Assembly (NCBI RefSeq): GCF_029637605.1
Contig: NZ_CP121261.1
Location: 1,736,001 to 1,800,000 of the forward strand
DNA length: 64,000 bases
Reading direction: 5' to 3'
Origin: Achromobacter spanius
Lineage (GTDB): Bacteria; Pseudomonadota; Gammaproteobacteria; Burkholderiales; Burkholderiaceae_B
The notes beneath the pieces are model-generated. The model saw only the letters and a list, made by a program, of their open reading frames with translations, was not told the origin of the DNA and ran no database searches. The translations under genes and the position numbers were made by a program. This document shows positions 15,001 through 21,163 of the stretch, piece after piece. Numbering within the stretch: the first letter of the stretch is position 1; each line of letters begins with the position of its first letter.

Positions 15001-17685
15001 GTTCAGGCGCGCGTCGCTGAAGACGCCATGCAGCGTGTTCGCCAGCACCGGCGCCGCCTGGCCCGCCGCCAGCGCGGTGCCGTCGGTTTGGTACGCGGCT
15101 GTCAACGCCGTGTTGGACAGCGTGAAATTCCACTCGCCGTTTTCGTCCAGCGTGTTGCTGAGCGACCCCGCCTGCGCCCAGAGCTCGTTGGCGCCCTGGT
15201 AGCCGGTAAACGTGTTGTGGCCCAAGCCGCCCTTCAGGACGTTGGCGCCCGCGCTACCGATCAGGGTGAGATCGCCGCGATAATTCGTGCCGTCCAGCGT
15301 GACGACGGTGCCCGCGTGCGCGGCCGTGCCCGCCGCTGCCGTCGGGTCAATGGTGCGATAGTCCTGCAAGGTCACGGCGTTCACGCCGCGCAGGGTCACC
15401 GTCGTGGCGGCTCCCGCGCCCACGGGCGTGTTCGTCAACGTGGCCGAGGTCTTGTCGCCGCTGAGCGTGGCGTTGCTGTCCACGCCCGCGATGTATTCGG
15501 TGGCGCCGCCCGTGGCCAGGTTGCCGATCACCAGATCGTTGCCGCCGCCCCCGCTGATGCGGTTCTGGGCAAGGCTGCTTGCCACGGTAATGATGTTGTC
15601 GCCCAGGCTGCCGACGATGTCGTTGCCATAGGTGCCGCCCGCGCCGATGACGTTGCTGATGTTCAGCACGCCGGCCATGCCGCTGGCGTCGTACAGGCCG
15701 GTGTTGCCGTCCTGGAAGTTCAGGTTGACGGTAACGTTGTCTTCATAGGCCGAGTAGTCCAGCGTGGTCTTTCCGGCCACGCCGAAGAACATCTGCACGT
15801 CAAGATTGCTGACCAGCGCGGTGGCGCCGTTCAGGTTGTTGACGCTGCCGTCGGCGGCCACGCCCGCGCCCAGGTACACGGAGATGCCGCCGCTGGTCTG
15901 CACACGGGCGGTAACGTCAACGCCATATTGGGAAAGGTCCAGGGTGTTGCCGCTTTGGCCAGCCTGCTGGGTCAGGGTAAAACCGATGGCGCCGCCTGCA
16001 ACGATGTAGGTGTTGCCGCCGCCGCTGCCGCTGATGATGTCTTGCGAATTATTGATCGTGACGGTGGTGTCGCCCACCACCGTGATCTTGTTGCCGCCCT
16101 GCGTCGAACCTTTGACTCCGCTGATCGCGCGCACATAGCCGAATCCGGTCGGCGGCGGCGGCGGAACTTCCTCGCCATTGGCGTCGGCCGTGGGGCCGGA
16201 CAGGTCCACCGTGATGCCGGTGGCGTATCCGCTGTAGTCCAGCAAGGTCTTGCCGTCCAGCGCGGTGCCGATCAGGTTGAAGGTCTTGCCGCCGATCTTC
16301 AGGCTTTGCGTGCCGTCGGCCGACTTGAACACCACGTTCACGGTGTGCTGCGTCCAGACGTTGGCGGCGTCCACCGTCGAATACTGAATCTGGTAGGCGT
16401 CGTCGTTGCTGATGATGGCGGTGACGTTGCCCTTGATGCCCGAGAAGTCCAGCGTGTTGTTGCTGTTCTCGTCGTCGTCGTTGCGCACCCAGACGCCGTT
16501 TTCCTGCTTCATGCCCTGGCGCACTTCAATCGTCGTCACGGCAGCGGTCGAGCTATTGTCGAAGACGAAGGTGTTGTTGCTGCCGTAGCCGATCAGGTGG
16601 TCATTGGTGGCCACGCCCTGCAAGGTCGAGCCGCCCGATTGCAGGCCGGTGGCGCTGGCCATTACGCCGTTCCAGCTGGCGACCGTGACCGAGTTGGTGT
16701 CGATCACGCCGTTGCGGTAGTCCAGCACCCAGTCGCCGCCCAGCGCGGCGCTGCCGACGGTGTGCGTGGCGGCCGCCACGTCCGCGCGCGTGATGGCGGA
16801 CAGGCTGTCCACGAAGGCAATGCCGCCCTTGCCGGCGGCCACGTTGCAGCCGTACAGCAGCAGGTCGCCGTCGTCCGACAAGGCGTCGCCCCAGGCGCGC
16901 AGCTGTTCCTTGTAGGTGTCAAGCTGGCCTTCGCCCAGCGTCGCGGTGCCCAAGCTCAGCGAGCCGGCGCTGCCGTGACTCATGATCTGCACCGCCGCCA
17001 GATCCTTGTGCTGACCCAGAATCTGCGTGATCTGGTCCACGCCGTCGTAACGGCCATCCAGCACGATGATCTCGGTGTCGTGCGCGCGCAGCACCTGCGC
17101 TTGCGGGCCATCGCCCGTGGGCTTGATCAGGCCGTCCAGGCCTTCGGTCTTGCCGCTGATCAGGCCATACAAGCCTTGCACGATCTGCTCGGCGTTATCA
17201 ACCGCCGGGTCCACGAAGATGATCTGGCGCACCGGCGTCTGTTCGGACTGCGTGGTGTAGCCGGCAACGTTCGCCGCCTGCGCCGACGGCTTGGCCGCGT
17301 TGGCTTCCTGCCCGGGCAACCACGCCTTGGCGTCGCCCTGGCGCGTGGCGTTGGCCTTCGCGTACTGGTCCAGCGTCAGCATGTCGCTGTGCTGCGCCAC
17401 CGCCTTGAAGGCAGCGCGTTCCACCAGATACGGATGGGTGCCGGGCGCGGAGGGCTTCTTGCCTTGATGCGCGCCGGCTGCTGGATCGGCCGGCGCCACA
17501 ACGGGCGCCTGGTCGCTCGTGGGCGGCGGCGGCGGCACAAGCAGGTCGGCCGACATGAGATAGCGGCGCTCCAGCGCCTCGAAGAGTGGCCGCCTGCGGA
17601 ACAAGGATTGCTGCACCTCGCGGGAGGAACGGCCGGTCCACAGTTTGCGCGCCAGTTTCTTCATGCTCATATCGTCGCTCGACAT
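1..17685 (-). CDS. Giant DUF4347-type repetitive adhesin (3' end beyond window)
   Basis: A single open frame of 5,895 codons runs from an ATG at 17685 to the left edge with no stop. Residues 35-47 (FEALERRYLMSAD) match the LEPRxLLSAD-type N-terminal motif of giant surface proteins. A Pro-rich linker follows, then a DUF4347 domain at about residues 150-335 (IIFVDPAVDNA, VQIMSHGSAGSL, LLLYGCNVAAG). Further in are beta-helix-like stretches and one RTX-like GGGGNDLVI near residue 710. The rest is mainly degenerate repeats of the kind VAVNxIxNxVxAxI ... VxVxAxDxSxIxAxAG, interrupted by a Gly/Ser/Thr linker near residue 2480. Related proteins are annotated as LktA-family or filamentous adhesins. 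The upstream TolC-like gene suggests type I secretion. In-frame ATGs at 17670 and 17664 are alternative starts; none has a strong ribosome-binding site. The secretion signal and any RTX tail would lie outside the window. Confidence 0.9.
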   Translation of the reverse strand, partial: MSSDDMSMKKLARKLWTGRSSREVQQSLFRRRPLFEALERRYLMSADLLVPPPPPTSDQAPVVAPADPAAGAHQGKKPSAPGTHPYLVERAAFKAVAQHSDMLTLDQYAKANATRQGDAKAWLPGQEANAAKPSAQAANVAGYTTQSEQTPVRQIIFVDPAVDNAEQIVQGLYGLISGKTEGLDGLIKPTGDGPQAQVLRAHDTEIIVLDGRYDGVDQITQILGQHKDLAAVQIMSHGSAGSLSLGTATLGEGQLDTYKEQLRAWGDALSDDGDLLLYGCNVAAGKGGIAFVDSLSAITRADVAAATHTVGSAALGGDWVLDYRNGVIDTNSVTVASWNGVMASATGLQSGGSTLQGVATNDHLIGYGSNNTFVFDNSSTAAVTTIEVRQGMKQENGVWVRNDDDENSNNTLDFSGIKGNVTAIISNDDAYQIQYSTVDAANVWTQHTVNVVFKSADGTQSLKIGGKTFNLIGTALDGKTLLDYSGYATGITVDLSGPTADANGEEVPPPPPTGFGYVRAISGVKGSTQGGNKITVVGDTTVTINNSQDIISGSGGGNTYIVAGGAIGFTLTQQAGQSGNTLDLSQYGVDVTARVQTSGGISVYLGAGVAADGSVNNLNGATALVSNLDVQMFFGVAGKTTLDYSAYEDNVTVNLNFQDGNTGLYDASGMAGVLNISNVIGAGGTYGNDIVGSLGDNIITVASSLAQNRISGGGGNDLVIGNLATGGATEYIAGVDSNATLSGDKTSATLTNTPVGAGAATTVTLRGVNAVTLQDYRTIDPTAAAGTAAHAGTVVTLDGTNYRGDLTLIGSAGANVLKGGLGHNTFTGYQGANELWAQAGSLSNTLDENGEWNFTLSNTALTAAYQTDGTALAAGQAAPVLANTLHGVFSDARLNGGLGSMLIDASAFSGNTVLVSGLMAGGVIKSGSGANTKHQVMLLGGRYAITGGTGANATTELVVAADGLTGIAGADYVAQTAATGGVGYVSFEQTGGTTWIKRSASETQATASTYTGITSARIVSGEYGNWIDTSRFAGTAVLDGVAGLSNYFVISNAYATQVIGSAGSNTVELSTGGKNVALNNSQVAISAGGVTINSAFTNVNDFRFVVQGGATANTVDTTAFTGVTTQTYLSDLTSGYTPAEGPALAFVFPNHANARVDVGLEGVRTVQDLLDAIGAGIMVNAAGEPLRVAVSGPNTGKLIPDTDTTTPWDYLYALTASLDAQGRLQVAYSQDAIAAGFSGVFSLAPGMQAALNADGTVSNSTVSLSDAAYKLGLIAAGQLQSSSNSAGVLTGAALAIGHQTEFVLAGTNSTIRSGGGDNTFVVNYGQAALNTGAGNNIQTQAAASNHLVVNTSVGAVLSNGNVHYDNGGASTSIVNFGGNSFSDATLIATNTTGATTLDASTWSKPVTLATSGGYDTLMGNTSNVSFVVTQPADTTAGTVTVSLASNTGSGNSLQVMALGAGTALSNLISNTGGIVGVTMGANTDKLDYVLDIGSGTVDTALTVTGRNVTIRGQSFSVLTDITLDNAHTLRLEGEKITVGATSGANIVLAAGAVELAAQRYRPWRSGFAQIYTLETRITINNATLWAKDAGGSGVSLTTKIDSKDYALDPLIKNGANQSGILGTLAGGVNSAFDALMTFLDGASAMASWAGITYKSSINVGTQARLVSNSDVTITSTSSATVTLSPLVAKVAGIAVGVLQNYSNIDVQGTVLASKAITIKSEVTNEMSIALLPGQMGAVPAVIGVGVAVVLSESTVHIGASARLETGLQHTADPMTGTVSGVGGDVTIQAITNHKSTISITAKGAMAESDDTQPVTGADGKIDPSKETGKYKASVAKVGVAVGFAYNQLSTEAFMDGSVVTRNAGKVLVEARAVDTGSAISVKTILGGRAATGSDYLTSVQTEAKSAAISKTVTPAVGGVTSGLGTGTQYVKSFFSALVSDSRGGKFGDKVKEIKQEKDFEDRAKYDAGIQKEIDNPSTEFQVGAALGMSMSNITTTARIGNGINAATVTTAGGDVTVNAVTQYNTKLTVMSGVDDQAIADKQAFLNKKNNLTTNQPERAAGPDGSDFGAAAAVIIGIDTVKTQASISNLATITTNGGDVTATASSLNQIDPNKLWLVNLYAPFDGIDTKWNAADGTSAKMSVASAAATSFLNNLQATLTSTGGISSSFSSWASATAKSKKLALSGAFTVLVQDTKTLANVAGKIDTRLASGAAGDVTVDAENSSQRLNLVGNIILPSISIGGAKSLQKADPKADGQSRMSYGKDLAKGFLTPKYQGFDYGSSSKEGSAIGVSVYVNAAKHDTRAVVSDTAVINTGKLTVNADNELISVTLGASGGQAKTLAVNGVVLVNSTSATTLAQVGRGATVDASGAAIIQATDATWVGTIAGAAASSQAAGVGMSVSINDVNRWTQALIGDTLRVSDGAPTGLPAGSFSAASLSVRAENKGFVGNFAVAGSRVSSPVAGAGTGTGAGTGGSSGGSTGGSGTDTSAIKLPGSQGDGSSSTDVSTKLDELSSKVGELTQDAGAATGGGAGGGAGSQPSKAGVAISGAVAVNMVSDFAQAYVNAAGMVIKIGGDASITALNNTHALALSGSAALAQSDSAKSNVGIAGAYSMNMLGGEARAEVMAVGELAAVTANLALAARRTGVAVTIAAGMAGAKGQKGVAVAGSAAVGVADYANIAVLSNAAKVSARDITVQARDLSVLATVAGAVATTDGKAGVGAAIAVNVSTSNVEAGIRQVTDLLYTGRIDVSAESTQVVVGFAGALGMARDGAGVGGSVSVNVVSNRIESYLINSKVTHDGAATGNHDVNVTARDKTTLVAITGAAGVGKKAGVGIAISYNEIGNSVTAGVQGSTVDTKGHGAVNISAEDTSSLGGGAVGVGVGMGTAKFAGAGSIQVNRVSSAVAAYVLPRYDANGAVVARSSINATALTVTATENNTLVAVTGGVAVAAGGSIAAGASVSVNEVSSRASALIENADVDVAGKVDVSAHSSPLLVSVGAAGALSKNLALAGAVNVNMMRGATEARISGSTIKAGSQTGFTGDAVRVNASDASALYAITVAGSIATQGAAVGLAVAVNIMGGNTAFDRNLLGFNNTTLADSGAAVTTVDVADNAGATPNPKVSAAILRSDVQAVAGNVNVFAGLVDPMAAGGNAQLNGGDQLSVGGNDIKVDRGGSTLTFTGDAAAVINGTQDTSGNAGMPGQTGSTGGEFSGWQTGDGIYLSAGAANIKLADGSSLRNDRVYYVIRREAANGEAVIQLADTQEDALRGKALQFSSVSNLGAVGFAYVRMQNSTSVNLQPFHGVDAGVTLSPATNTLTLNAPFAGVQEGSAIMYSGSVGSNGQIDDVLANRILAQGKDVLKVGVTYYVVNLSADQTSFQLRDGQGNLIDLSGATVGSALQRFSVNNPAGAVLNADGSLTLPKAHGLATGDKVVVSVGANGVLTGLANDGVYVVEVVDSTTLRFKDVNGAAVTLAALGYVAEFNTGTKRYEYFLTDALGNKVLDAQSKPVSVNPDAMIAFTQVELQRQTSQTTTSTGSDGTENTSITQGTPTDATLSASSGKTQVAGENSFTFAADAGLATGDTVIYRSLGTNIAGLVDGQRYYVINASQGGTFRYQLASSLENAQDGIAMQLGATTGTGGISLQKAVDRVTSGGLISLDIGSLTQGHGLTNSMLSITVAGAGGKSLGGAGAIGVNLSRADVTAIIDNTGAAAGTKVLADSGAVSVSAQDASRIVTATGALGISLTQGASAAIGASVGVADMRNNVRAAIASATVTAESVQVRAEERASIYNVSVGLAGGAGVAVSGSVAVNTIQNTVHAQILDAAVTATTGDIRIAARDMASISALAGNVSVSVGGRVAAGMAFAVNQIFDTVYAGAVRSSLSAAGDIVVQATFAKPDDLSPGLNAQISAMAVSGAVAAGGSGANVGFGGSAVLNWIANTITAEIGDTVSGQDVVADGDIVVQANDASTINSLAGAVALGLGSQGAGVAVGASLSYNYVGGAPAGTAREHSVSALIRDTQGAVRGAHVQVASLFTGQIHNVTVAGSVAVGTAAVSVGGAVSINRVNSKNEAGIRNARLVEALSSGGAPGVAVQARDDGYVLAVAGGLGVAVSPGSGAGIAAGVSATDNTVRNNTRAYIDGTSANDTGLRTQIGSANGIAVDAINDSRIVSASIGVAAAVAVGQGFAGAGAGAGSGNTIGGSVEATLRNVDPKAGGVMDGDVRVNAENTGSIVTVAGALAVAVSAGGMGAGASVGVSVAISDISTIVKALVDNSVIRTRGGSQGMTVSASDRAAITAIAIGGAVSVQAGSAGVAIAVGTSVAVNKVFNTVHAHIQGGTVETGGAALTVSATQQADITSVVLGASVAVSVGDSANAAIGGGGALARNVISASVQAGIADAIINTSGAGNTLGALDVLALGLSQINAVVLGMSASVSVSHYAAASASIGVAMAENVIGYDVNSAGQVVALGAGRPVNEIVASIDGSTVTAGAVSVNASNATFKADGSVDQQQSIDAVVVAGAVAVSVAYAPPIVDGASLAVSGAGAGARAVNKIKTGITARITDVNQAHAWNAASVSVVAMDVARIDSTIAAVAISVAVSLGATASLSVAASLAQNDVGNAAVAKVDGVNFVNAPAITVKADSKASIHTVSVAASVAVGVSLGGISLAGGGADARNVISSSATAVMNGSRINGNGANALTIDADMSGTIKATVVVASVAFTAAGGSLAIGASVAENTITQDAGARATLSNTQVSNLGAINVTADTIQTLETVVVAGAVGIAYNGVALAAAGSNASNTTHAVTRAQVDGLTQIDANVRGADNLSVKATNTSTLKATAAGASLSGTSQGLALSVGVALASNKALGAVEASVANSVLNVGTGAQMTRVSIAAEDTTTLDAKAIGASLAFAMTGGSLAVGASVASNVAATSVQSYVSASTLNVSDSVAVSAKETAKLDGVSVAASVAAGFSGVSVSGSGAEGTHIIANDVGGYITGSTITAGTGVSVKADNTSTISAVTGAVSVSATGAGLAASIGVSIANNTFGAYAGDGVSRSNRALAYIDNSTITVAKGNVDVLATSTETLTSVNFAGSVAVAGFGGSAAGSGVQVTNRFATTTSAYIQGSEVTAGLAGSAGSLTVRAQDTSTILKSGAYGVAVAASLPVPGSFGLNLALAVTLVDSVAENQVSAYINTASGKNVGAYDAVSVLALEQTDFKGLDAVTASVAVGGGIAASGAGVRVTNNTRNNVSAKITGGGKVGALGKVEITADTQVTAQIDLTQVSVAVGVVGVAVGVGIAENIARDTTTASVDGANVAAPVVDMNALVSVDFGQTQTAGVAATTGLAVNVNKALVDIATTTLAEARNGAVLTGVSVTSPGLGTTPGMVNINAQGTYYGRAYSKAITGGVIGVGVMSAETRLGGSLKASIDNATVQGDIVGITVGATTERNGEAGLLAEARSLEVGGVTVSIDSASLTTNLDARVSIGNNARVDGTLLSITAGQVQSVDVKMDAGTIALVAGRQGKIDVDVGGKSAIDISGGAQVTGNKLDIRSNNTVRGTSTLSGYSVKVAGADVSKHTVTIKPESTITITGSRQAGDTVTSAGMTVVSARGDYGTPGMLDLVTTNDIIYTQRNKITGVSGVSVTLSTNHLSTDGALSKVKVDGAFLRNAFGDVVMAANTRGVTTTISDLLVVAVSSFSKSDSNNNLTVRNAIEIDNSSIEADSILALAGSGKASDPLSTGYLLANDNVSFTLVGIAQIPDVDSGAKARQINTVLIDGVSSNGSLLKAQRNVRLETNPSTLDQAKVNGTVQVIGLNLNPTADLADGVVDSTSSKVATGAATQIIAGVNNAANLFVIPAELLKELGLSGLGVQAAGGAVKFDSNSAVVKAILEKLLGAGRTSTDGAAG

Positions 17686-17770
17686 TTGTTATTGCGGGCG
17701 CCGGACACGCCCAAAATTTTGAACTTTCCTACGTGCGCGCAAAGGGCCGCGCACGCCCTGCCTTTGCTGC

Positions 17771-19462
17771 TTACAGAATCTGCTGGCTGATCGCCGCGAT
17801 ATCCGCGGCGTTCAGCGTGCCTGCTGCTTGCTTGAGCTTCAGGCCGTCCAGCACAAAGTTGTAGCCAGCCTCGGCCTGCTGGCGCTTGGCGTTGTACAGA
17901 TTGCGCGAGGCGTCCAGCACGCTCACGATGTCGTTCAGCCCTGCCGAGAAGCCCTCTTCCTTCAGCTTCAGCGCCAGCTCAAACGACTCCACCGAACTGT
18001 TCAGCGCGCGTATGCGATCCACGCCGATGACGATGTTCTGGAATGACGAGAACACCTGGCGCTGCACCTTGCGGCGCGTCAGGCTCAAGTCAGACGACGC
18101 GGCACTCAGGCGGCTAGCGGCGGCGTGGCTCATGCCGTACGTGTAGCCGCCCTGAAAAATCGGCACCGACAGATTCACCGTGAAGCGGGTATCGGCCACC
18201 GTGCTGCCGCCGCCAAACAAGCTGCCGCCGGTTTCGTTGCGGCCGGTGGACGCGCGCAGGTTCACGCTGGGGTAGTAGCCCGCCTTCTGCACCGCCACTT
18301 CCTTTTCCGCCACGGCCACGCCGGCCGACGCCGCGCGGATCGACCAGTTCTGGTCCAGCGCCGTGCGCAGCCAGGCTTGCGCGTCGTTGGGCGCGGGCAA
18401 GGTCATCGGCAGGTCTTTGCGGACCGGACGCAGCTTCAGGTTGCCGTAGCCGATGATTTCCTGAATGGCTTGTTGCTTGTCCAGGTAATCGTTTTGCGCC
18501 AGCAACGTGTTGGCGTCCTGGATGTCCAGACGCGCCTGCACTTCGCTGACACCCACGCGGGTTTCCTGGCCGCTCTGATAGCGTGCCTGCACCAGTTCCA
18601 TCTGCTTTCTGGTGGTGCGGCGCTCGGCCTCGGTCAGCTCCACCTGATCTTGCGCGGCCAGCACGCTGAGATAGGCCGTGGCGGTACGCAGCATCAGGTC
18701 CTGTTGCGCGTAGGCGTAGCTGGCCACTTCCTTGCGTTCGGCGTCCTGCGCCTGGCGCCACTTGTGATAGGCGCCCAGTTCAAAGAGGGGCTGGTTCAAG
18801 GTCAGCGCCCAGCCGTTTTCGGCCCAGTTGGCGCGGCCCGTCTGGTACACGGCGTTTTCGCTATCCACCACGTTCTGCTTCACGCGGCTGCGGTTCACTT
18901 CGCCGGTAACGCTGGGCAAGAGGCCCGCGCGCGCGGACGTCACGCCGTAACCCACCGCTTGCAGTTCTTGATAGGCGCCCTGCAATTGCGGGTCGTTCTG
19001 AAGCGCCATCATGTAAACCTGGTCAAGCGTCATCGGATCGCTTTGATCCGGCAACTGCGCGCCGTTATAGGCCGGGTTGTCTTCCGGCAGGTACGACGCG
19101 GGCGCGGGCAAGACGGTGTTCTCGTCAAAACGCGGCGCAGGCGACGGCGCAACCTCGTCCATCTGCGCGCTGGGCGTGGTCTTGCCGAAACGCGAGTCCT
19201 GTTCCGGCGTGCGCTGGCCCATCATGAGCGTGCCACTTTCGGTCTGCACGCCGCTGGTTGCGGCGGTGGTTGTGGCGGTGGTTGTGGCGGTGGTTGTGGC
19301 GGTGGTTGTGGCGGGCGTGGCGTCGGTCTTTTCGGCATTTGCTGCCGGCGCGCCGCTGCGCGCGGCGCAGCCCGCCACGCCCATTGCCGTCAACACGGCC
19401 AGCGCGATCATGCCCGTGCGCGCATGCGCGGGGCGGAAGAGAAGCTTGTCGTTGTCAGTCAT
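17771..19462 (-). CDS. TolC-family outer-membrane efflux lipoprotein
   Basis: This 563-residue protein has a lipoprotein signal: a hydrophobic stretch ends in the lipobox VAGC with Cys32. A Thr/Ala-rich spacer encoded by a 12-bp tandem repeat follows. From about residue 140 it carries two copies of the TolC-type alpha-helical/beta-barrel unit (for example DQVYMMALQNDPQLQGAYQE and the LTLNQPLFELGAYHKWRQAQ strand). TolC proteins form trimeric outer-membrane channels for type I secretion or efflux. The position just upstream of the giant adhesin on the same strand (85-bp gap) suggests it exports that protein. Its ATG overlaps the stop of the preceding gene by 8 bp, implying translational coupling. 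No ABC exporter or membrane-fusion gene is in the window; they may lie past the adhesin. Confidence 0.9.
   Translation of the reverse strand: MTDNDKLLFRPAHARTGMIALAVLTAMGVAGCAARSGAPAANAEKTDATPATTTATTTATTTATTTAATSGVQTESGTLMMGQRTPEQDSRFGKTTPSAQMDEVAPSPAPRFDENTVLPAPASYLPEDNPAYNGAQLPDQSDPMTLDQVYMMALQNDPQLQGAYQELQAVGYGVTSARAGLLPSVTGEVNRSRVKQNVVDSENAVYQTGRANWAENGWALTLNQPLFELGAYHKWRQAQDAERKEVASYAYAQQDLMLRTATAYLSVLAAQDQVELTEAERRTTRKQMELVQARYQSGQETRVGVSEVQARLDIQDANTLLAQNDYLDKQQAIQEIIGYGNLKLRPVRKDLPMTLPAPNDAQAWLRTALDQNWSIRAASAGVAVAEKEVAVQKAGYYPSVNLRASTGRNETGGSLFGGGSTVADTRFTVNLSVPIFQGGYTYGMSHAAASRLSAASSDLSLTRRKVQRQVFSSFQNIVIGVDRIRALNSSVESFELALKLKEEGFSAGLNDIVSVLDASRNLYNAKRQQAEAGYNFVLDGLKLKQAAGTLNAADIAAISQQIL
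19263..19310. repeat. 12-bp tandem repeat, four perfect copies, in the TolC-like gene
   Basis: The unit GCGGTGGTTGTG (plus strand) is repeated four times without mismatch, with degenerate partial copies on both sides. It encodes an ATTT repeat in the Thr/Ala spacer behind the lipidated cysteine of the TolC-like protein. Because the unit is a multiple of three, slippage would change spacer length by four residues without shifting the frame. Confidence 0.9.
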
Positions 19463-20324
19463 AGTAGACAGTCAGAAACTCGTGTCCGTCCCGCGCGGCG
19501 CCGGCAGCCAGGCTGTACAGGCTGCGTGGTTCGTCGGGCAAAAGAAAACCCAGGACCTCGCTTTCGGCCAGAGCCAGGCTGGCGGCCAAACGCAGAAGAT
19601 CGGGAATGAAGGCTCGCAACGGCAGGTCTGCCCCGCGAAAAGTGACGGTGAACGAATCGCGGCGGGTATCCGCTTCGTCCACTTCCAGAAACATGAAACC
19701 GCTGGGATCGGCTTGTTCGCAGGCCTGGGCCACGATGCGCTCGGCCACCTGGCGCAACACGGGGTTGGCCAGCTTGGCCAGGCGCGGCGCCAGATGGGCG
19801 TCAAACGCGGCGCGATCGGCCAGGTAGCGCATGCGGTAGGCGGTGATGGCCGCTTCCTGCTGGGTTGCCGGATGCCACTTGTAACCGCAGCCCAAGGGCA
19901 ACACGCCGTGCTGGCGCAGGGCGTCGGGTGCTGGCATGAATTCCAGATAGATGCGGTACGTGCCCGCAGCGCCGTCCGGCTCGTAGGCGAAGTACATGGC
20001 GCGCGCGTGCTCCATGTCTTGCTGCACACGCATCCAGAGCGATTGCGGGATGGCCAGCGCCTGCGACAGCGTGGCCATGTCCATCTGATGCCAATGTTCA
20101 CGCTGGATGCCCAGCATGAAGCGGTTGCCGACGAGACCAGCAGCCGAAAACTTCATCGACCACTCGACCCCATCGATCTGCCTGCCCTTGAAGACGGTCA
20201 GCAGGCGGTCCGCCCAGAGCCGCCGTTCCCCCCGCAGCGTGTGCAGGGGGATGTGAATCTCCGGCTCAGCGCCGGTTTGGCTTGCGGCCGGGCCGATCGC
20301 GGGAGTCAGGGAGGCGGTCAGCAT
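19455..20324 (-). CDS. Conserved protein of unknown function in the adhesin operon (289 aa)
   Basis: I do not recognise a named family. The 289-residue product has no signal peptide or membrane segment and looks soluble and cytoplasmic. Visible features are an aromatic-rich core (LGIQREHWHQMD; GTYRIYLEFMP), a Cys-containing GCGYKWHP motif and an acidic segment (LEVDEADTRRDSF). It sits 16 bp behind the SapC-family gene and overlaps the start of the TolC-like gene by 8 bp. It is therefore co-transcribed with the adhesin export genes and may act in processing, folding or export of the giant protein. That role is inferred from position only. Confidence 0.8.
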   Translation of the reverse strand: MLTASLTPAIGPAASQTGAEPEIHIPLHTLRGERRLWADRLLTVFKGRQIDGVEWSMKFSAAGLVGNRFMLGIQREHWHQMDMATLSQALAIPQSLWMRVQQDMEHARAMYFAYEPDGAAGTYRIYLEFMPAPDALRQHGVLPLGCGYKWHPATQQEAAITAYRMRYLADRAAFDAHLAPRLAKLANPVLRQVAERIVAQACEQADPSGFMFLEVDEADTRRDSFTVTFRGADLPLRAFIPDLLRLAASLALAESEVLGFLLPDEPRSLYSLAAGAARDGHEFLTVYYD

Positions 20325-20340
20325 GGCCTGGGGCGAAGGC

Positions 20341-21147
20341 TCAGGCCGCGGACTCGGCGGACGCCGTGTCAGCGGGCGCGGCGTCGGTGCTTGAGGCCAC
20401 GTCCTTTTGCTGCTGCGCCTTCAGACGGCGCTGTTCGTCCAGTTGCATGGCCAGGCGCTGGATGTTGCCCAGCGAGGCACGATGCAGTTCGATCAGACGC
20501 AAGATGCCCGAACGCTGAAGCTCAACCACGCGCGCGTCATCGATACCGGCAAACTTTTGTTCGTCCACGACCCAGAAGCCGCTCAGGTAACGGTCACCAT
20601 CGGCTTGCGAAATCGTGATCGTCTTGGCCGACAGCAGGCCCAGCTCGTTCAAGCGCTTGGCCATGCTCTTGGTCAGTTCCATTTCGCCCTGGAACACGCG
20701 CAGGAATTCCATCATCTGCGTCAGGTAGCCGGTTTCCTTGCCGTCTTCAAACAAGGCCACGCCATCGGCCGTGTTGATGCCGGGGTAGGACTCGTCGATA
20801 CACACGGCCAGGCGGTCGGCTTCGGAGGTCGTGCCCAGCACGAAGGGGTAGCGGCGGGCAAAGGCCGGCACGTAGGTGTCGGGCCGCCAGGTGCCCTGCT
20901 CGGTCACGAACAGGTTGGACTTGTCTTCCAGGCCGAGCAGCACGGCGACGTGGAAATTATCGGCTTCGTCGCCGACGAAAACGATAGGGTAATGACGGCT
21001 GGCATCGGCGAATTCGCTGGCGGCAATGGGCAGCGCATTCGTGTCCAGCGCAAACGCGTAATGATCCGGCTGGATTTGGATTTTGGTGTTCTGATGCGCC
21101 GCACGGTCCAGGGCAACAGCTCGCTCGTAAAACACAGTTGCTGACAT
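20341..21147 (-). CDS. SapC family protein
   Basis: The 268-residue product matches the SapC family, first named from Campylobacter S-layer loci: FYERAVALDRAAHQ at the N-terminus, then PIAASEFADASRHYPIVFVGD, AVLLGLEDKSNLFV and YVPAFARRYPFVLGTT. The C-terminus is a charged helix with an Ala/Asp/Ser tail. No signal peptide is visible. The ATG at 21147 has a good ribosome-binding site (TAAGGAG, 21157-21163). It is the first gene of the minus-strand operon that ends with the giant adhesin. SapC proteins lie beside large secreted surface proteins in several proteobacteria, but their biochemical role is not established. Confidence 0.9.
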   Translation of the reverse strand: MSATVFYERAVALDRAAHQNTKIQIQPDHYAFALDTNALPIAASEFADASRHYPIVFVGDEADNFHVAVLLGLEDKSNLFVTEQGTWRPDTYVPAFARRYPFVLGTTSEADRLAVCIDESYPGINTADGVALFEDGKETGYLTQMMEFLRVFQGEMELTKSMAKRLNELGLLSAKTITISQADGDRYLSGFWVVDEQKFAGIDDARVVELQRSGILRLIELHRASLGNIQRLAMQLDEQRRLKAQQQKDVASSTDAAPADTASAESAA

Positions 21148-21163
21148 TATTAAATTCTCCTTA

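Noticed and set aside
18125..20618. Long plus-strand frames opposite the TolC-like and SapC genes
   Set aside because: Antisense to clear families; composition is unnatural and they lack start signals.
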